Counted from the stretch's first letter, positions 8,667-18,303 are shown. The stretch: 61,051 nucleotides of DNA from Desulfohalobiaceae bacterium S24 (GCA_011389765.1 JAABTT010000012.1:1-61051), one strand, 5' to 3'. Notes: generated by a model not told the origin, from the sequence alone. Translations and numbers: made by a program.

Positions 8667-11600
8667 ATGACGAAAGTTCAAACCTCCCGGATACTGCCTC
8701 CTTCCCTGCCCGAGATGATCGACCGGCCTCGTCTTATCCGGCGCCTGCAGGAGAACGTGGATCATCGCCTCATATGCATACTCGGGCAGGCGGCCCAGGG
8801 GAAATCGACCCTGGCGGCCCGCTTCATCCAGACATCTTCAATGAATCACGCCTGGATCAACCTGATTGCCGAAGACGACAATCCGGTCAATCTTTTCTAT
8901 GCAACAACCGCCTCCATGAGCTCTTTTCTTGATGCCGGGGATGTCGAGTTTCTTATGCAGTATCCCGGTTCCCAACTCGGTCCGCGGGATCAAAAAGCCC
9001 TGTTTCAGGATTGGACCAGAACCATGTTCAATCATCTCCATGCCCCGACCCGGTTCATCTATGACGGTCTGGAAAGACTGCCCGACACCTCCCCGTCCTT
9101 TGCTTTCCTGCAGGTGCTGTTGCAAGAGGCCCCGGAACAGATCACATTCATCCTGATTTCGAGACGAGAGCCCCCGCTTCCATTGCATGAATGGAAAATG
9201 AAACAGCGGGCCTTTGTCCTGTCCAACACAGACATGGCCTTCACCTACAAGGAGACCCGATCCTTTTTGCGGGAACACTGTGGCTTGCGCTGCGAACGGG
9301 AGCAAGTGAAAAAAGTCTGGCAGTCCACGGAAGGGTGGGCCGGGGGGCTGGTGCTCCTGGCCCAGGTGCTGGAACACTCCGACCGTCCGGATTTGGAACT
9401 CAAACCTATCGACGGGCTTCCGGACAGATTTCAAGCCGAAGTGTTTTTCTATTTCGCCAAGGAAATTTTCGCCAACCTCTCGGAAAACGAAGCCTGGATA
9501 CTTCTGCACAGCTCGGTTTTCGAAGAAGTCAGGCCCGATTTTGTCGATGCATTGCTCGGCATAGAGGGCAGTGAAACCCTTTTGAAAGAACTGGCCAGAC
9601 GCAATCTCTTCGTCTCAGCCGTCTACGATGCAGGCAAAGGCTGGATATACAGATACCATCAATTGTTTCGAGACTTTCTGCAACAACTCCGGCAGGACAG
9701 ATTCGATCCGCAGGTTCAAAAAGCTTTCCAGCACCGGACCGCCAAAGCTTTTGTCAGGGAAAAAAATTTTGAATCGGCCCTCGATTTTTTCCTCAAGGCC
9801 GAAGAGTTCTTTCTGGCCGCCTCGGTTCTCCGCGTCTTGGGCCGGGAACTGATTCGAAGCGGACGTCACCGGGATCTTGCCGGGTTTCTGCTTCGATTTC
9901 CAGAGCGAATCATCAGGAAAAAACCCTGGCTGATGCTCTATCGCGCCTTATGCCGTCAGTACTCACATGCTGCCGAAAATGTCCGCGATCTTCAAAAAAT
10001 TGAAGCCATGTTCCGAACAAGACAGGACATCTGTGGTCTCCTGCTGACCCTGGGCTCTCTCATGGAAGCGCTGATGCTTTTGGGGAGGGACATTGTCCCT
10101 GTCCATACCTTGCTGGCTAAGGGGGAACAGCTTCTCTCCGAATTGGAGAGCTCGAAATTTTCCCGTGAACAGGCTCATCTCTGGCTGCAGATGGGGTTTT
10201 GCTATTCCCTGCGCGGCAAAAACACCAGGGACGGATTCAGGGCCAGCCAGAACGCCTCTATGCTGGCCAGAACCATGCACGACCGCCCCCTGCAGATCAA
10301 GGCCTTGATCTATTCCATCATTCCGCTCACGTTTTTGGGGGAATTTCATGAGGCCCGCAGGATCGGATCCCGGGTGGAGCGCATGCTGCAGAACGGGCAG
10401 CATCCAGAGCTGGAAGCCTTGTTCTTGAAGGCATGGAGCGAACTCACCCTGTTTGGCGGCCAACGCGACCTGGAACTGGCCAGGGGCCAGATCGATCAGT
10501 TGCAAAGCAGGATCGAGCAGTTGGGCCTGCTCTTTTTGCAGGCCCCGGCCATGTATTCCGAATTTGCCTTTCACATCTATGCCGGGAACCTGGAGAAGGC
10601 TGAAGCCGTCGGGCAAACACTGCAGCAGATGTCCCGGGATATTGAGAATAGCTATGGCAAGGGCTTTTGCTGCATCCTTCAGGGCCTGCTCGCCTACCAC
10701 CGGGAGCGCTGGGACATAGCCGGGGAACACCTCGAGGCCGGGCTGGAGATCTTTCGACAAGCCGCCACCAGATCGTATTTACATGACTACGAATTCAGCA
10801 TCGGTGCCGGACTGGTCCAGATGCACGAGCAGAATTGGCAGACCGCGGAAAGCCTCCTTTTGAGGTCGCTGCAGCACTTTACCGGGATTTCCAGCCAGCT
10901 CCCCCGCACCGAAGCCCTCTTATCGCTCGCGTTGCTCGAGGAAAAACAAAACAGGCGCGAGGCAGCCCTCGAATATCTGGAATCCGGCCTGTCTATCGCC
11001 GCGGCCCAGGACTTCACCCACTTCGTGATCATCAGTCCCCGGGATCAGCTCGATGTGTACGTTCTGGCCCTAAAAGCAGGCTCCCCTGCAGCCGGGGAGT
11101 ATGCCGCCCGTCTCTTGCATGCCGGGATTTCCGAATTCGTGGAGGCCGAAGCCAACCGCTTCCGGAATCATCCCCACCCGGGAGTCCGAAAAACCATCCA
11201 GGAAGTGCTCCTTAGAAGGCACCGCAGCAGTCGTCCTCTGGTGTATATCCAGTCCCTGGGCGGCTTCCGGGTCTGGGCTGGAGACGAGCTGCTCTCCGAG
11301 GAGGTCTGGGAAGGCAATCAGGCCAAAGGTCTGCTCAAGGCCCTGGTGGCCCTGGCTTGGGAAAAGCAGATTCGCAAGGAGCGTCTGATCGAAGAGCTCT
11401 GGCCGGAAAGCAGTCCCGGAGCCGGGGAAAAGACCTTCAAAGCGGCTTTGCACCGGCTGCGGAAATCCCTGGAACCCGACCTGTCCTCCAGGCTCGGATC
11501 AACCTACATCCATCTCAATGCCGGGTGCGTCTTTTTAGACCATGAACTGTGCCAAACCGATGTGCACCGGTTTGCAGCCCTGTGCGAGACAGCAAAGCGT

Positions 11601-11999
11601 CTGCTTAAATCCGGTGAAACCAAAAAAGGACTCGGGTATTGCGAAGAGGCGCTTCCCCTGTACCAAGGAGACTTTCTCCCCGACGATCCGGACCCGGAAT
11701 GGGCCCGGGGGACCAGGGAGGCACTGCGCCAAAACTCTATTGCCCTCCTGATCAAGGCGGGTCGAAGCTGTGAGACCCAAGGCACCTGGACCAAGGCCGT
11801 ACGATTCTATGAACGGGTGCTGGGATGCGATCCCTGTCAGGAGGAGGTCTATCGCAGGATCATGGCCCTCTATGCTGATCACGGCAAGCGAGCCAAGGCC
11901 CTGCAAATCTACGAGCAATGCCGTATAATGCTGCGTGAAACCCTCGATATCCAACCGGACAGCCAGACCGAATCCCTCTTCCGCAAAATTCGGAGATAG
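8667..11999 (+). CDS. MalT-like ATPase transcriptional regulator with C-terminal BTAD module
   Basis: The 1110-residue protein starts with a STAND/AAA-type NTPase region: Walker A GQAAQGKST at about residues 39-47, and a Walker-B-like hydrophobic run ending FIYDGLERL. A winged-helix region and long TPR-like helical repeats follow (about 330-840). From about residue 855 it has an OmpR/SARP-type winged helix (RKERLIEELWPE... FKAALHRLRKSLEP) and a bacterial transcriptional activator domain ending in tetratricopeptide-like helices (QEEVYRRIMALYADHG, then LQIYEQCRIMLRETLDI). Family members are inducer- and ATP-dependent activators. Classical MalT ends with a LuxR HTH; the BTAD end is an alternative architecture. 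The upstream riboswitch suggests second-messenger control of its synthesis. Confidence 0.9.
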   Translation: MTKVQTSRILPPSLPEMIDRPRLIRRLQENVDHRLICILGQAAQGKSTLAARFIQTSSMNHAWINLIAEDDNPVNLFYATTASMSSFLDAGDVEFLMQYPGSQLGPRDQKALFQDWTRTMFNHLHAPTRFIYDGLERLPDTSPSFAFLQVLLQEAPEQITFILISRREPPLPLHEWKMKQRAFVLSNTDMAFTYKETRSFLREHCGLRCEREQVKKVWQSTEGWAGGLVLLAQVLEHSDRPDLELKPIDGLPDRFQAEVFFYFAKEIFANLSENEAWILLHSSVFEEVRPDFVDALLGIEGSETLLKELARRNLFVSAVYDAGKGWIYRYHQLFRDFLQQLRQDRFDPQVQKAFQHRTAKAFVREKNFESALDFFLKAEEFFLAASVLRVLGRELIRSGRHRDLAGFLLRFPERIIRKKPWLMLYRALCRQYSHAAENVRDLQKIEAMFRTRQDICGLLLTLGSLMEALMLLGRDIVPVHTLLAKGEQLLSELESSKFSREQAHLWLQMGFCYSLRGKNTRDGFRASQNASMLARTMHDRPLQIKALIYSIIPLTFLGEFHEARRIGSRVERMLQNGQHPELEALFLKAWSELTLFGGQRDLELARGQIDQLQSRIEQLGLLFLQAPAMYSEFAFHIYAGNLEKAEAVGQTLQQMSRDIENSYGKGFCCILQGLLAYHRERWDIAGEHLEAGLEIFRQAATRSYLHDYEFSIGAGLVQMHEQNWQTAESLLLRSLQHFTGISSQLPRTEALLSLALLEEKQNRREAALEYLESGLSIAAAQDFTHFVIISPRDQLDVYVLALKAGSPAAGEYAARLLHAGISEFVEAEANRFRNHPHPGVRKTIQEVLLRRHRSSRPLVYIQSLGGFRVWAGDELLSEEVWEGNQAKGLLKALVALAWEKQIRKERLIEELWPESSPGAGEKTFKAALHRLRKSLEPDLSSRLGSTYIHLNAGCVFLDHELCQTDVHRFAALCETAKRLLKSGETKKGLGYCEEALPLYQGDFLPDDPDPEWARGTREALRQNSIALLIKAGRSCETQGTWTKAVRFYERVLGCDPCQEEVYRRIMALYADHGKRAKALQIYEQCRIMLRETLDIQPDSQTESLFRKIRR

Positions 12000-12195
12000 T
12001 ACGAAGTTCAGAGCCTCGAAGGATTTTTTCGGTCTCTGCTCCTGCCGGAAAATATTTTTTTGGCCGGCCTGCGGATACAACGGGCCTCACACCGGGCACC
12101 GCTTAACGGAACTCGAAACCTCTCCGGAACCTTGCTGATGTATAAGAAAAGATCATGGCAATGATCAACAGCAGAATCCATCAGGGAGGTTACCC

Positions 12196-12396
12196 ATGTC
12201 GGGACAGAAGCACAGGCAAGGCGGGGGAGACGATGTTCAGATCGAAACCGGGACCATTCCGAGCACAGGCGCGCCCTCCGGCTCTCGTTTCGGCAGCACC
12301 TGCCGGATATGCCTTTTGAGCGCATTCGCGGGAATGCTGGGCCTCATATTGCTTTATTTGCTCATCGCAACCGGGATCGTCTACGCGATCCCCTGA
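12196..12396 (+). CDS. Small single-span membrane protein
   Basis: A 66-residue product with a hydrophilic N-terminal half and one hydrophobic segment near the C-terminus (about residues 40-63, FAGMLGLILLYLLIATGIVY). CAGGGAGG lies 7 bases upstream of the ATG. I recognise no family. The gene stands alone between the regulator and the convergent minus-strand block. Confidence 0.5.
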   Translation: MSGQKHRQGGGDDVQIETGTIPSTGAPSGSRFGSTCRICLLSAFAGMLGLILLYLLIATGIVYAIP

Positions 12397-12464
12397 CTTA
12401 GTGCTCTGATTCGTAAGTTCGGTGACGTATTCTCTCTCAGACTGATCGAACCAAGGAGGAGGGC

Positions 12465-12660
12465 CCTGAATTTGTAAATCCGAAATCCGAATATCGAAAT
12501 TCGAAACAAATTCGAAATTCGAATGACCCAATGACCGAAACTTAGAGAAAACCCTTTGCTGTTTCAGATCAAACGGTAAGGAATTCTGCTCTGTTTTGTT
12601 TCGAATTTTTGTCATTCGTGCTTGTTTCGTACTTCGTGCTTCGAATTTCGGATTTTTCAG
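12465..12660. repeat. TTCGAA-rich imperfect inverted repeat
   Basis: A run of AATCCGAAAT / AAATTCGAAA-type units at 12475-12530 is complemented, in opposite orientation, by units at 12597-12656 (GTTTCGAAT, GTCATTCG, CTTCGAATTTCGGA). This is intergenic repeat DNA; the 370-bp gap 12397-12769 holds no gene I can support. Confidence 0.6.
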
Positions 12661-12769
12661 CGTCGCTTCCGTTCCCAAGAGTGAACATTCTTTTGGCATT
12701 GCGATGTCACTGTATTTACGGCTGCGTATACTTCAGACCTGAGGGGGGCCCTTCGAGCCGGCCTGATGC

Positions 12770-14467
12770 TCATGCCGATCCCAAGCCCATGCTTCGCAGG
12801 TAGACATCCATAAATGCGGGAAGCTCTGCGATGGAAATATGTTCAACCTCCTGCATTTTTTCTTTCAAAAAGTTGCGGGAAGATGTGTCGACGAGCAGCC
12901 TGGCGCAGCCGTTGCGGCTGGTGTTGCCGGCAAAGACGAGCTTTCGGCCCGTACCGGGGGGAATCAAGCCAATGCCTTCCAGACTCGAGGCGCGTAGAAA
13001 ATGTCCGAAGCCGCCGCCGATCACGATGTGGTCCAATGCTTCTGACGAACAGCCGGTTTCCTGCATCAGCAGGTCCATGGCCGCCCGGATGGCCCCTTTG
13101 GCCAGCTGAACCTGACGCACGTCGCGTTGCGTAAAAAACACCCCGGGGGCGAACTCGAAGGCCGGGACATCCGAAACCGTCACCAGGCGTCCGTGTAATT
13201 TTTCCGGAATCTTGTCTTTCTCCGAGGGCTCCAGCATCCGTCCCGAGATCTCGATGACGCCCAAACGCACCAGCACCGCCACCAGATCCAAAAGACCGCT
13301 GCCGCAGATCCCCTTAATCGGCCCTTCCCCGATGCTGCTCAGCCTGATGTCCCCGTCCTCAATGCGCACCGCCTCCACGGCACCCTCGGCAGCCCGCATT
13401 CCCGCAGAAAGGACCGCCCCTTCAAAAACCGGACCGGCTGCGGTGGATGTCGCCACCAGCCTGCCCCCGATGTTCAGCACCATCTCTCCATTGGTACCCA
13501 CATCGAGAAAAAGCGCCTTCTTGCTGTCTTCGAAAAAGCCCTCGCTCATCAGCAGTCCGGCACTGATGTCTGTCCCCACAAAGGCATGAAGGATGGGTGG
13601 GAGATACACCCTGGCCCCTGGATTGATCTGCAGGCCGAAGTCTGCGGCCGGATAGCTGCTCCCTCCGGCGAGGCTCACCTCAAACGGATCACGGCCCAGA
13701 GGGAAAGGGTCGATGCCCGCCAGGAGCTGAAGCATGGTCGTATTGCCCCCGAGCACTCCATCCAGGATCTCCAAAGCATTGGAGCCGCTTTTTGCACAGA
13801 CTTCAGAGATCCGTTCATGTAAGGCGTCTTGAATCGCCCCGGACAATTCCGCCAGGCCTTCCGGGGTGGACCCGTGATGAATCCGGGTCATGACATCATG
13901 CCCGTAAGCGATCTGGGGATTCAAACTCGAAGCCGTGGCCAGCTCTTCACCGCTGTCCAGGGACAACAGGGAAACCACCAGGGTCGTGGTTCCCAGATCA
14001 ATGGCCAGGCCTTTGGGGGTGAAAGACGGATCCCAGAATTTTAGTTTTTCGGATTCAGAGCGTCCCTCATAATGGAGCCTAGAGCTCTGAGCGCAGGATT
14101 CCAGACGAACCGCCGGTGCCAGGCTGGATGCAGACAAAGGCCCCCCTTCAAAAACAAAGGAGCCGGCCCGCAGGGTCTGGGCCTCGGTGCGAAAATCATG
14201 CGGCAGGCGGACCCGCAGGTCCTGATCCGGCTTAAGCCGGCAGGCAAGCCGCAGTCCTTGAGCTCCATCCTCCTCGGCAAGGTTTTCATGCGGGGTGACA
14301 GGGGCATTCTCCGGCTCCAGGACCCAGATCCCGCATTGTCCGCAAATCCCCTGCCCCCCGCAGGGGCTTTCTATCAATATGCCGGCCCGCTGCAGGATCT
14401 CGAGGACGGTTTCGCCCTTGGAGAACGGCAGGCTCAAATTCAGCGGATCAACACAAAGGGTCGGCAT
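12770..14467 (-). CDS. ASKHA-domain reductive activator of corrinoid proteins with N-terminal 2Fe-2S domain
   Basis: 565 residues. The N-terminal ~85 residues form a plant-type 2Fe-2S ferredoxin with Cys36, Cys42 and Cys45 (CGGQGICGQC) and a later Cys in RLACRLKP. The rest is the DUF4445/ASKHA fold: the nucleotide-binding loop AIDLGTTTLVVSLL, FLDVGTNGEMVL and CGSGLLDL. Known relatives (RACE proteins, AcsV, RamA-type) use ATP and a ferredoxin electron to reduce Co(II) corrinoid cofactors back to Co(I) in methyl transfer. It is slightly shorter than AcsV. No corrinoid protein or methyltransferase lies in the window, so its client is unknown. It follows the ACT-domain gene by only 6 bp, suggesting co-transcription. 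Confidence 0.88.
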   Translation of the reverse strand: MPTLCVDPLNLSLPFSKGETVLEILQRAGILIESPCGGQGICGQCGIWVLEPENAPVTPHENLAEEDGAQGLRLACRLKPDQDLRVRLPHDFRTEAQTLRAGSFVFEGGPLSASSLAPAVRLESCAQSSRLHYEGRSESEKLKFWDPSFTPKGLAIDLGTTTLVVSLLSLDSGEELATASSLNPQIAYGHDVMTRIHHGSTPEGLAELSGAIQDALHERISEVCAKSGSNALEILDGVLGGNTTMLQLLAGIDPFPLGRDPFEVSLAGGSSYPAADFGLQINPGARVYLPPILHAFVGTDISAGLLMSEGFFEDSKKALFLDVGTNGEMVLNIGGRLVATSTAAGPVFEGAVLSAGMRAAEGAVEAVRIEDGDIRLSSIGEGPIKGICGSGLLDLVAVLVRLGVIEISGRMLEPSEKDKIPEKLHGRLVTVSDVPAFEFAPGVFFTQRDVRQVQLAKGAIRAAMDLLMQETGCSSEALDHIVIGGGFGHFLRASSLEGIGLIPPGTGRKLVFAGNTSRNGCARLLVDTSSRNFLKEKMQEVEHISIAELPAFMDVYLRSMGLGSA

Positions 14468-14473
14468 AGAATT

Positions 14474-15013
14474 TCAGGAACAGCGGCTGAGAGTGATGGA
14501 TTCATTCAACTCCTGGGCCAGGAAACCCATATTATTTCGGAGCTTTTCCGTATCCAGCTCCCAGGGGACGCTGACCTGGAGACACATGTCCATAAAAGCC
14601 GGTTCCCGGCTGCGGTCAACATGAGTTTGCAGACTGAGGATATTGATATTGAAAGAAGCCAGCATCGCAGCCGTCCGGTAGACAATGCCCGCCTTGTCAC
14701 TGCCTCTGACCCGGATTTGGTAATCCGGATCAGGCTGGGAATTATCGCCAAGGCGTTGAATGCCGGATTCAAAGGTAAAGAAAGCGCACTGGATCCCTTT
14801 CTCCACTTCCAGGCCTTCGAACTCGGTTTTCAGCCGTTCCAGGTCCTGATCGCTGCGGACAGTGATCTGAATCAGACAGCCGAACAAAAATCCGAACAGA
14901 GCCATTCTGGAGTCTTCAATATTTCCGTTGCAGCGGTAGATCACTTCCGTTAGTTCGGCCAGCACCCCGGGTCGGTCCTGTCCGACCACCGAAAGCATAA
15001 ACTGTTTCAGCAT
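14474..15013 (-). CDS. Tandem ACT-domain protein (GcvR-like)
   Basis: The 179-residue product has two ACT domains: about residues 2-85 (VVGQDRPGVLAELTEVIYR) and about 90-175 (VRGSDKAGIVYRTAAMLASFNINI). This is the arrangement of GcvR, the glycine-cleavage repressor accessory protein, and of amino-acid sensing regulators. I chose the ATG at 15013 because AAGGGGAGGGGT lies directly before it; an upstream ATG nine codons earlier has no ribosome site. The gene abuts the corrinoid activator. Amino-acid (glycine or serine) sensing is a family-based guess. Confidence 0.8.
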   Translation of the reverse strand: MLKQFMLSVVGQDRPGVLAELTEVIYRCNGNIEDSRMALFGFLFGCLIQITVRSDQDLERLKTEFEGLEVEKGIQCAFFTFESGIQRLGDNSQPDPDYQIRVRGSDKAGIVYRTAAMLASFNINILSLQTHVDRSREPAFMDMCLQVSVPWELDTEKLRNNMGFLAQELNESITLSRCS

Positions 15014-15158
15014 ACCCCTCCCCTTATTATACTGCTCCAACTTACCTTTTTCAGGATTCTGTCGTTGAAATCAAAGGACAAAGCGAAAGAGAGCTCTGTG
15101 ATCGGTTCGTGGAACCAGCTGAAGTTTCATACGAGCTTTGACACCGGCAGAGCTCTGA

Positions 15159-15827
15159 TCAAACGCGCATTCCTTGACATTCGTCCTCCAGCCAGGCCGA
15201 CCATTCGCCGAGGCCCTCCCCGGTCCGGCAGGAGACCTCGAAAATCTTCATTGCCGGATTCAAGCGGACAGCCCGTTCACGCAAGGTCCGGCAATCAAAG
15301 TCGGACAAGCCGAGGTAGTCGATCTTATTGATGATCAGGACATCACAGACCCGAAACATCAAAGGGTATTTCAAGGGCTTGTCATCGCCTTCCGGCACAC
15401 TCAAAATCATGACTTGTGTATGCGCGCCGGTATCGAACTCCGCGGGACAGACCAGGTTGCCCACATTTTCAATAATGACCAGATCCAAAGCTACTGTATC
15501 CAAGGATTCCAAAGCGCGTTCAACCATGGCCGCATCAAGATGGCACATGCCCCCGGTCCGCAATTGAACGGCCGGAATACCTTGCTCCGCAATTTTTTCA
15601 GCATCCACCACCGAATCGATATCCGCTTCGATCACCCCCAGCTTCAAACCGGCCTTCAAGTGCTCGATGGTCTCGAGGATCAGACTGGTCTTCCCCGCCC
15701 CTGGAGAGGCCATGAGGTTCAGCAGCAAGCACTTTTCCCTGCGCAGCCGTTCCCGCAATTCATCAGCCAGCTTGTCATTATCCGAGAGGATCTCTTCCTT
15801 GATCTCGATCAGACGTATATCCTGCAT
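15159..15827 (-). CDS. hypB: HypB-type nickel-insertion GTPase
   Basis: 222 residues. The Walker A loop MASPGAGKTS lies at about residues 39-48, the base-recognition motif is NKID, and the conserved metal-binding CH pair is in TGGMCHLDAA (usual form GKGCHLDA). HypB hydrolyses GTP to load nickel into [NiFe]-hydrogenase with HypA; relatives serve urease and other Ni enzymes. The His-rich and CXXCGC N-terminal extensions of some HypB proteins are absent. The gene is separated from other hyp genes. GGAG lies 6 bases before the ATG. The 145-bp region downstream contains short repeats shared with other intergenic sites (AAGCGAAAGAGAGCTCTG, GAAGTTTCATACGAG). Confidence 0.93.
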   Translation of the reverse strand: MQDIRLIEIKEEILSDNDKLADELRERLRREKCLLLNLMASPGAGKTSLILETIEHLKAGLKLGVIEADIDSVVDAEKIAEQGIPAVQLRTGGMCHLDAAMVERALESLDTVALDLVIIENVGNLVCPAEFDTGAHTQVMILSVPEGDDKPLKYPLMFRVCDVLIINKIDYLGLSDFDCRTLRERAVRLNPAMKIFEVSCRTGEGLGEWSAWLEDECQGMRV

Positions 15828-15988
15828 CAGAGCTCCATCCTCAGTTTTTCAGATGCCTCATTCTCTTGTCCGTCATTCCGCCGGAATGACGGAATTGTAC
15901 CCCTTCTCCTGGATTTCGGCTCTTGGATCGGGGTCTGGGACAAGCTTCGCCGGAATGACGAAATCGCAATTCGAAAATCGTAAATTCT

Positions 15989-16078
15989 ATAGCGCGTTCC
16001 GCGCTTCCCCTTCCCCGTTCCGCATTCCCCGTTCCGCGCTCCCCGTTCCGCGTTCGGCATTCCCCGTTCCGCGCTTCT
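15989..16078. repeat. Degenerate short tandem repeat (TTCCGCG/TTCCCCG units)
   Basis: About 90 bases built from alternating GTTCCGC, CTTCCCC and ATTCCCC words. Together with a GTCATTCCGCCGGAATGAC palindrome at 15873-15891 it fills the spacer between the Fe-S gene and hypB. No gene is visible. Confidence 0.75.
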
Positions 16079-16080
16079 TC

Positions 16081-17142
16081 CTAAACCTTCCCCCGCTCCC
16101 GGGCGATGCCTGCATAGGTGGCAAACATGTTTTCCGGCGGAATATATTGATCTTCCGAATCTTTTTGATACAGCTTGATGGCTTCGAACTCACAGCCGGC
16201 CAGGCAGACCCCGCAGCCGATACAGCGCTGTTCATCAACAACAGCCGCAGCATCATCAAGGCTGATGGCCTCCATGTGGCATCTATCGGCACACAGGCCG
16301 CAGGCTGTACAGCCGTCCGGATCGACCCGGGCATAATAATTGCTGTGCACCAGAGAGGCGGGACGATCGAATTTTTTCAGATTTTTCAAGATCTGACAAC
16401 AACACCCGCAACACATACAGATATTGACCGGTTTCCGGGCATTTCCCGGCTGCACCACCAAGCCCGCCTCCACTGCATTTCTGAACAACTCCAGGGCCTC
16501 TTCCTGGGCCACGGGCCGTCCGAGCTTGTTTTCCTCATAAAAATAGGCCCCGCTGCCGAACACGAAACAGGCTTCCAAGGGGTTATCACAGCCCTGACCA
16601 ATCATCCGGTGCTCTTTGCGGCAGATGCATTCAGCCACCACGATCTTGGACTGCTGCTTGATGATGGCTTCCGCCGCCTCATAATCCATGACCGCCATGT
16701 CCTGATCCAGGCTTTCCGATACCGGAATGATCCGCATTTGCTTTGTTTCGGGCTCCGACCACAATTTTCCCACCAAGTGGGGAACGTATTCGTTCATATC
16801 CCGGATCAGATCGGGATCGAGATCATTGACATGGTACTCCCAGATACCGACCACAAACTGCGCCGCCATATAATACGGCTGTTTGCCCTTTGCCGAACGG
16901 AAGATCAGGCCTTTTCCGGCCATAGCGGCCAGTTTTTCCTCCATTTCCTGTTCATCCCGTTGCAAACGCCGGGCGATGGTGGAGACCCGCTCCGGAAACA
17001 TCCGCAATCCAAGAGCGATTTCAGCCTCTTCCTCCGTGAAAAGCCGCCGGAGAATACGCAGTTCCACTCCGGATTCCGTGGCCGGAAATCCAGCCGGCAG
17101 ATCATCCAGATGCCGGGCCAAGCGCTGATAAATATCGTTCAC
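16081..17142 (-). CDS. Ferredoxin-domain Fe-S protein with N-terminal winged-helix region
   Basis: 353 residues from a GTG preceded by GGAGG (an upstream TTG extends the frame by ten codons but lacks a ribosome site). The N-terminal ~110 residues look like a helix-turn-helix fold. Then come cysteine groups CICRKEH, CMCCGCCC and two classical 4Fe-4S sets (CTACGLCADRC and CIGCGVCLAGC). Similar proteins in sulfate reducers are annotated only as 4Fe-4S binding proteins. A redox or electron-transfer role is clear; the partner is not. The gene lies 60 bp downstream of nadK on the same strand. Confidence 0.85.
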   Translation of the reverse strand: MNDIYQRLARHLDDLPAGFPATESGVELRILRRLFTEEEAEIALGLRMFPERVSTIARRLQRDEQEMEEKLAAMAGKGLIFRSAKGKQPYYMAAQFVVGIWEYHVNDLDPDLIRDMNEYVPHLVGKLWSEPETKQMRIIPVSESLDQDMAVMDYEAAEAIIKQQSKIVVAECICRKEHRMIGQGCDNPLEACFVFGSGAYFYEENKLGRPVAQEEALELFRNAVEAGLVVQPGNARKPVNICMCCGCCCQILKNLKKFDRPASLVHSNYYARVDPDGCTACGLCADRCHMEAISLDDAAAVVDEQRCIGCGVCLAGCEFEAIKLYQKDSEDQYIPPENMFATYAGIARERGKV

Positions 17143-17202
17143 CGAGCCTCCACGGTCTGAAGTGTGTCGCAAACCGAAAGAGAGCCTTGTGCCCTCTTTC
17201 GG

Positions 17203-18054
17203 TTACAGATAGCCCTTCGATCGTAATTTATTGATATAACTTTCTTTATTATTCTGGACAAACTGCAGCCGAACCGCAGACTCCCGGATGGCAATCCGAT
17301 CGCCGGCCATGAGCCGGGTCCCTGACTGCCCGTCCAGAGTCAAATACACATCCGAAGAGCTCGGTTCGACCTGAATCCAGACCTTGCTTCGGCTTGGAAA
17401 AATGAGTGGCTTAAAACCGCTCATAAAGGGACAGACCGCACAAATCTCCATGACTTCCAATTCATGGTTGATCAGGGCCCCGCCAGCGGCCACTGCATAG
17501 GCAGTGGAACCGATTGGCGTGGATACGATCAATCCGTCGGCCCGGACCGTACCCATATCGCCCCCTTCCGTCCACAGGTGAAGTTTGATCAGCCTGGCTG
17601 TCTCCCCCCGGCCTACGAGCAGATCGTTGACCACCCGACCGCTTTCAACAAGCCGCCCCTCCCGGTGCAGATCGTAATGCAGCATGATCCTCGAGGAAAG
17701 ATGATAGCGGCCCTTGACAATCGTTCCCAGGGACTGCTCCCAGCCATCCGGGGTCAATTCCGTCAAAAAACCGACCTGTCCGAAATTCATGCCCAGGACG
17801 GGAATCTGTCGTTCGCCCCGCTTGCGAAGAACGCTCAACATCGTGCCGTCTCCGCCTAAAACAAGAATCATTTCCGAACGACCCGGCCCCTCATCCTTCC
17901 AGGGCTTGTACTCCGAATTCCGGTACACTTCAACGGCAATGCCAAAAGCCTTGAGATAGGACTGAATGGACTTTCCTAAAGCATAGGCCTGGTCATGCCC
18001 GTTTTTTGTTATGATATCCAAATATGTTATCGGCTGGAACATGCCCTGATTCAT
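17203..18054 (-). CDS. nadK: NAD kinase
   Basis: Phosphorylates NAD+ to NADP+. The signature GGDGT is seen in LVLGGDGTMLSVLR, with the family's GMNFGQVGFLTEL and the substrate region STPIGSTAYAVAAGGAL. I give the ATG at 18054 (MNQGMFQPITY...; 283 residues), which fits the usual length. The frame remains open to a TTG at 18099 preceded by AAGG at short spacing, so a longer form is possible. It is divergent from the tRNA-Gly gene. Confidence 0.93.
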   Translation of the reverse strand: MNQGMFQPITYLDIITKNGHDQAYALGKSIQSYLKAFGIAVEVYRNSEYKPWKDEGPGRSEMILVLGGDGTMLSVLRKRGERQIPVLGMNFGQVGFLTELTPDGWEQSLGTIVKGRYHLSSRIMLHYDLHREGRLVESGRVVNDLLVGRGETARLIKLHLWTEGGDMGTVRADGLIVSTPIGSTAYAVAAGGALINHELEVMEICAVCPFMSGFKPLIFPSRSKVWIQVEPSSSDVYLTLDGQSGTRLMAGDRIAIRESAVRLQFVQNNKESYINKLRSKGYL

Positions 18055-18145
18055 AAACCAATCCGCTGTAATCTTCAAGAATTCTTTTTTTGAAGACAAA
18101 CCTTGACAAAGCGGTCCTTTTCCTGCGATAGTTCCTTTTTGTCGA

Positions 18146-18221
18146 GCGGGTGTAGCTCAGTTGGTAGAGTACAAGCTTCCCAAGCTTGGTGTCGCGGGTT
18201 CGACCCCCGTCACCCGCTCCA
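18146..18221 (+). tRNA. tRNA-Gly (anticodon CCC)
   Basis: A complete cloverleaf: acceptor GCGGGTG pairs with CACCCGC, the D-arm holds AGCTCAGTTGGTAGAGT, the anticodon arm CAAGC-TTCCCAA-GCTTG gives anticodon CCC, and the T-arm is GCGGGTTCGACCCCCGT. The CCA end is encoded (18219-18221). Confidence 0.97.
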
Positions 18222-18251
18222 CGCCTCTTCGTTGATCCTATAGTGCAGCAG

Positions 18252-18279
18252 AGGTGGGCTTTTGGTCCACCTTTTTTTT
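18252..18279 (+). terminator. Rho-independent terminator after tRNA-Gly
   Basis: AGGTGG (18252-18257) pairs with CCACCT (18267-18272), followed by a run of eight T. Confidence 0.85.
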
Positions 18280-18303
18280 GGCTGAACAAAACTGATCTTC
18301 TCT

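Noticed and set aside
12190-12699. Minus-strand open frame containing FEFVSNFDIRISDL
   Set aside because: That peptide is the translation of a TTCGAA-rich intergenic repeat, not of a gene.
15667-17160. Long plus-strand open frame opposite the Fe-S protein gene
   Set aside because: It is the antisense of a gene with clear ferredoxin Cys motifs and itself shows no recognisable domain or ribosome site.
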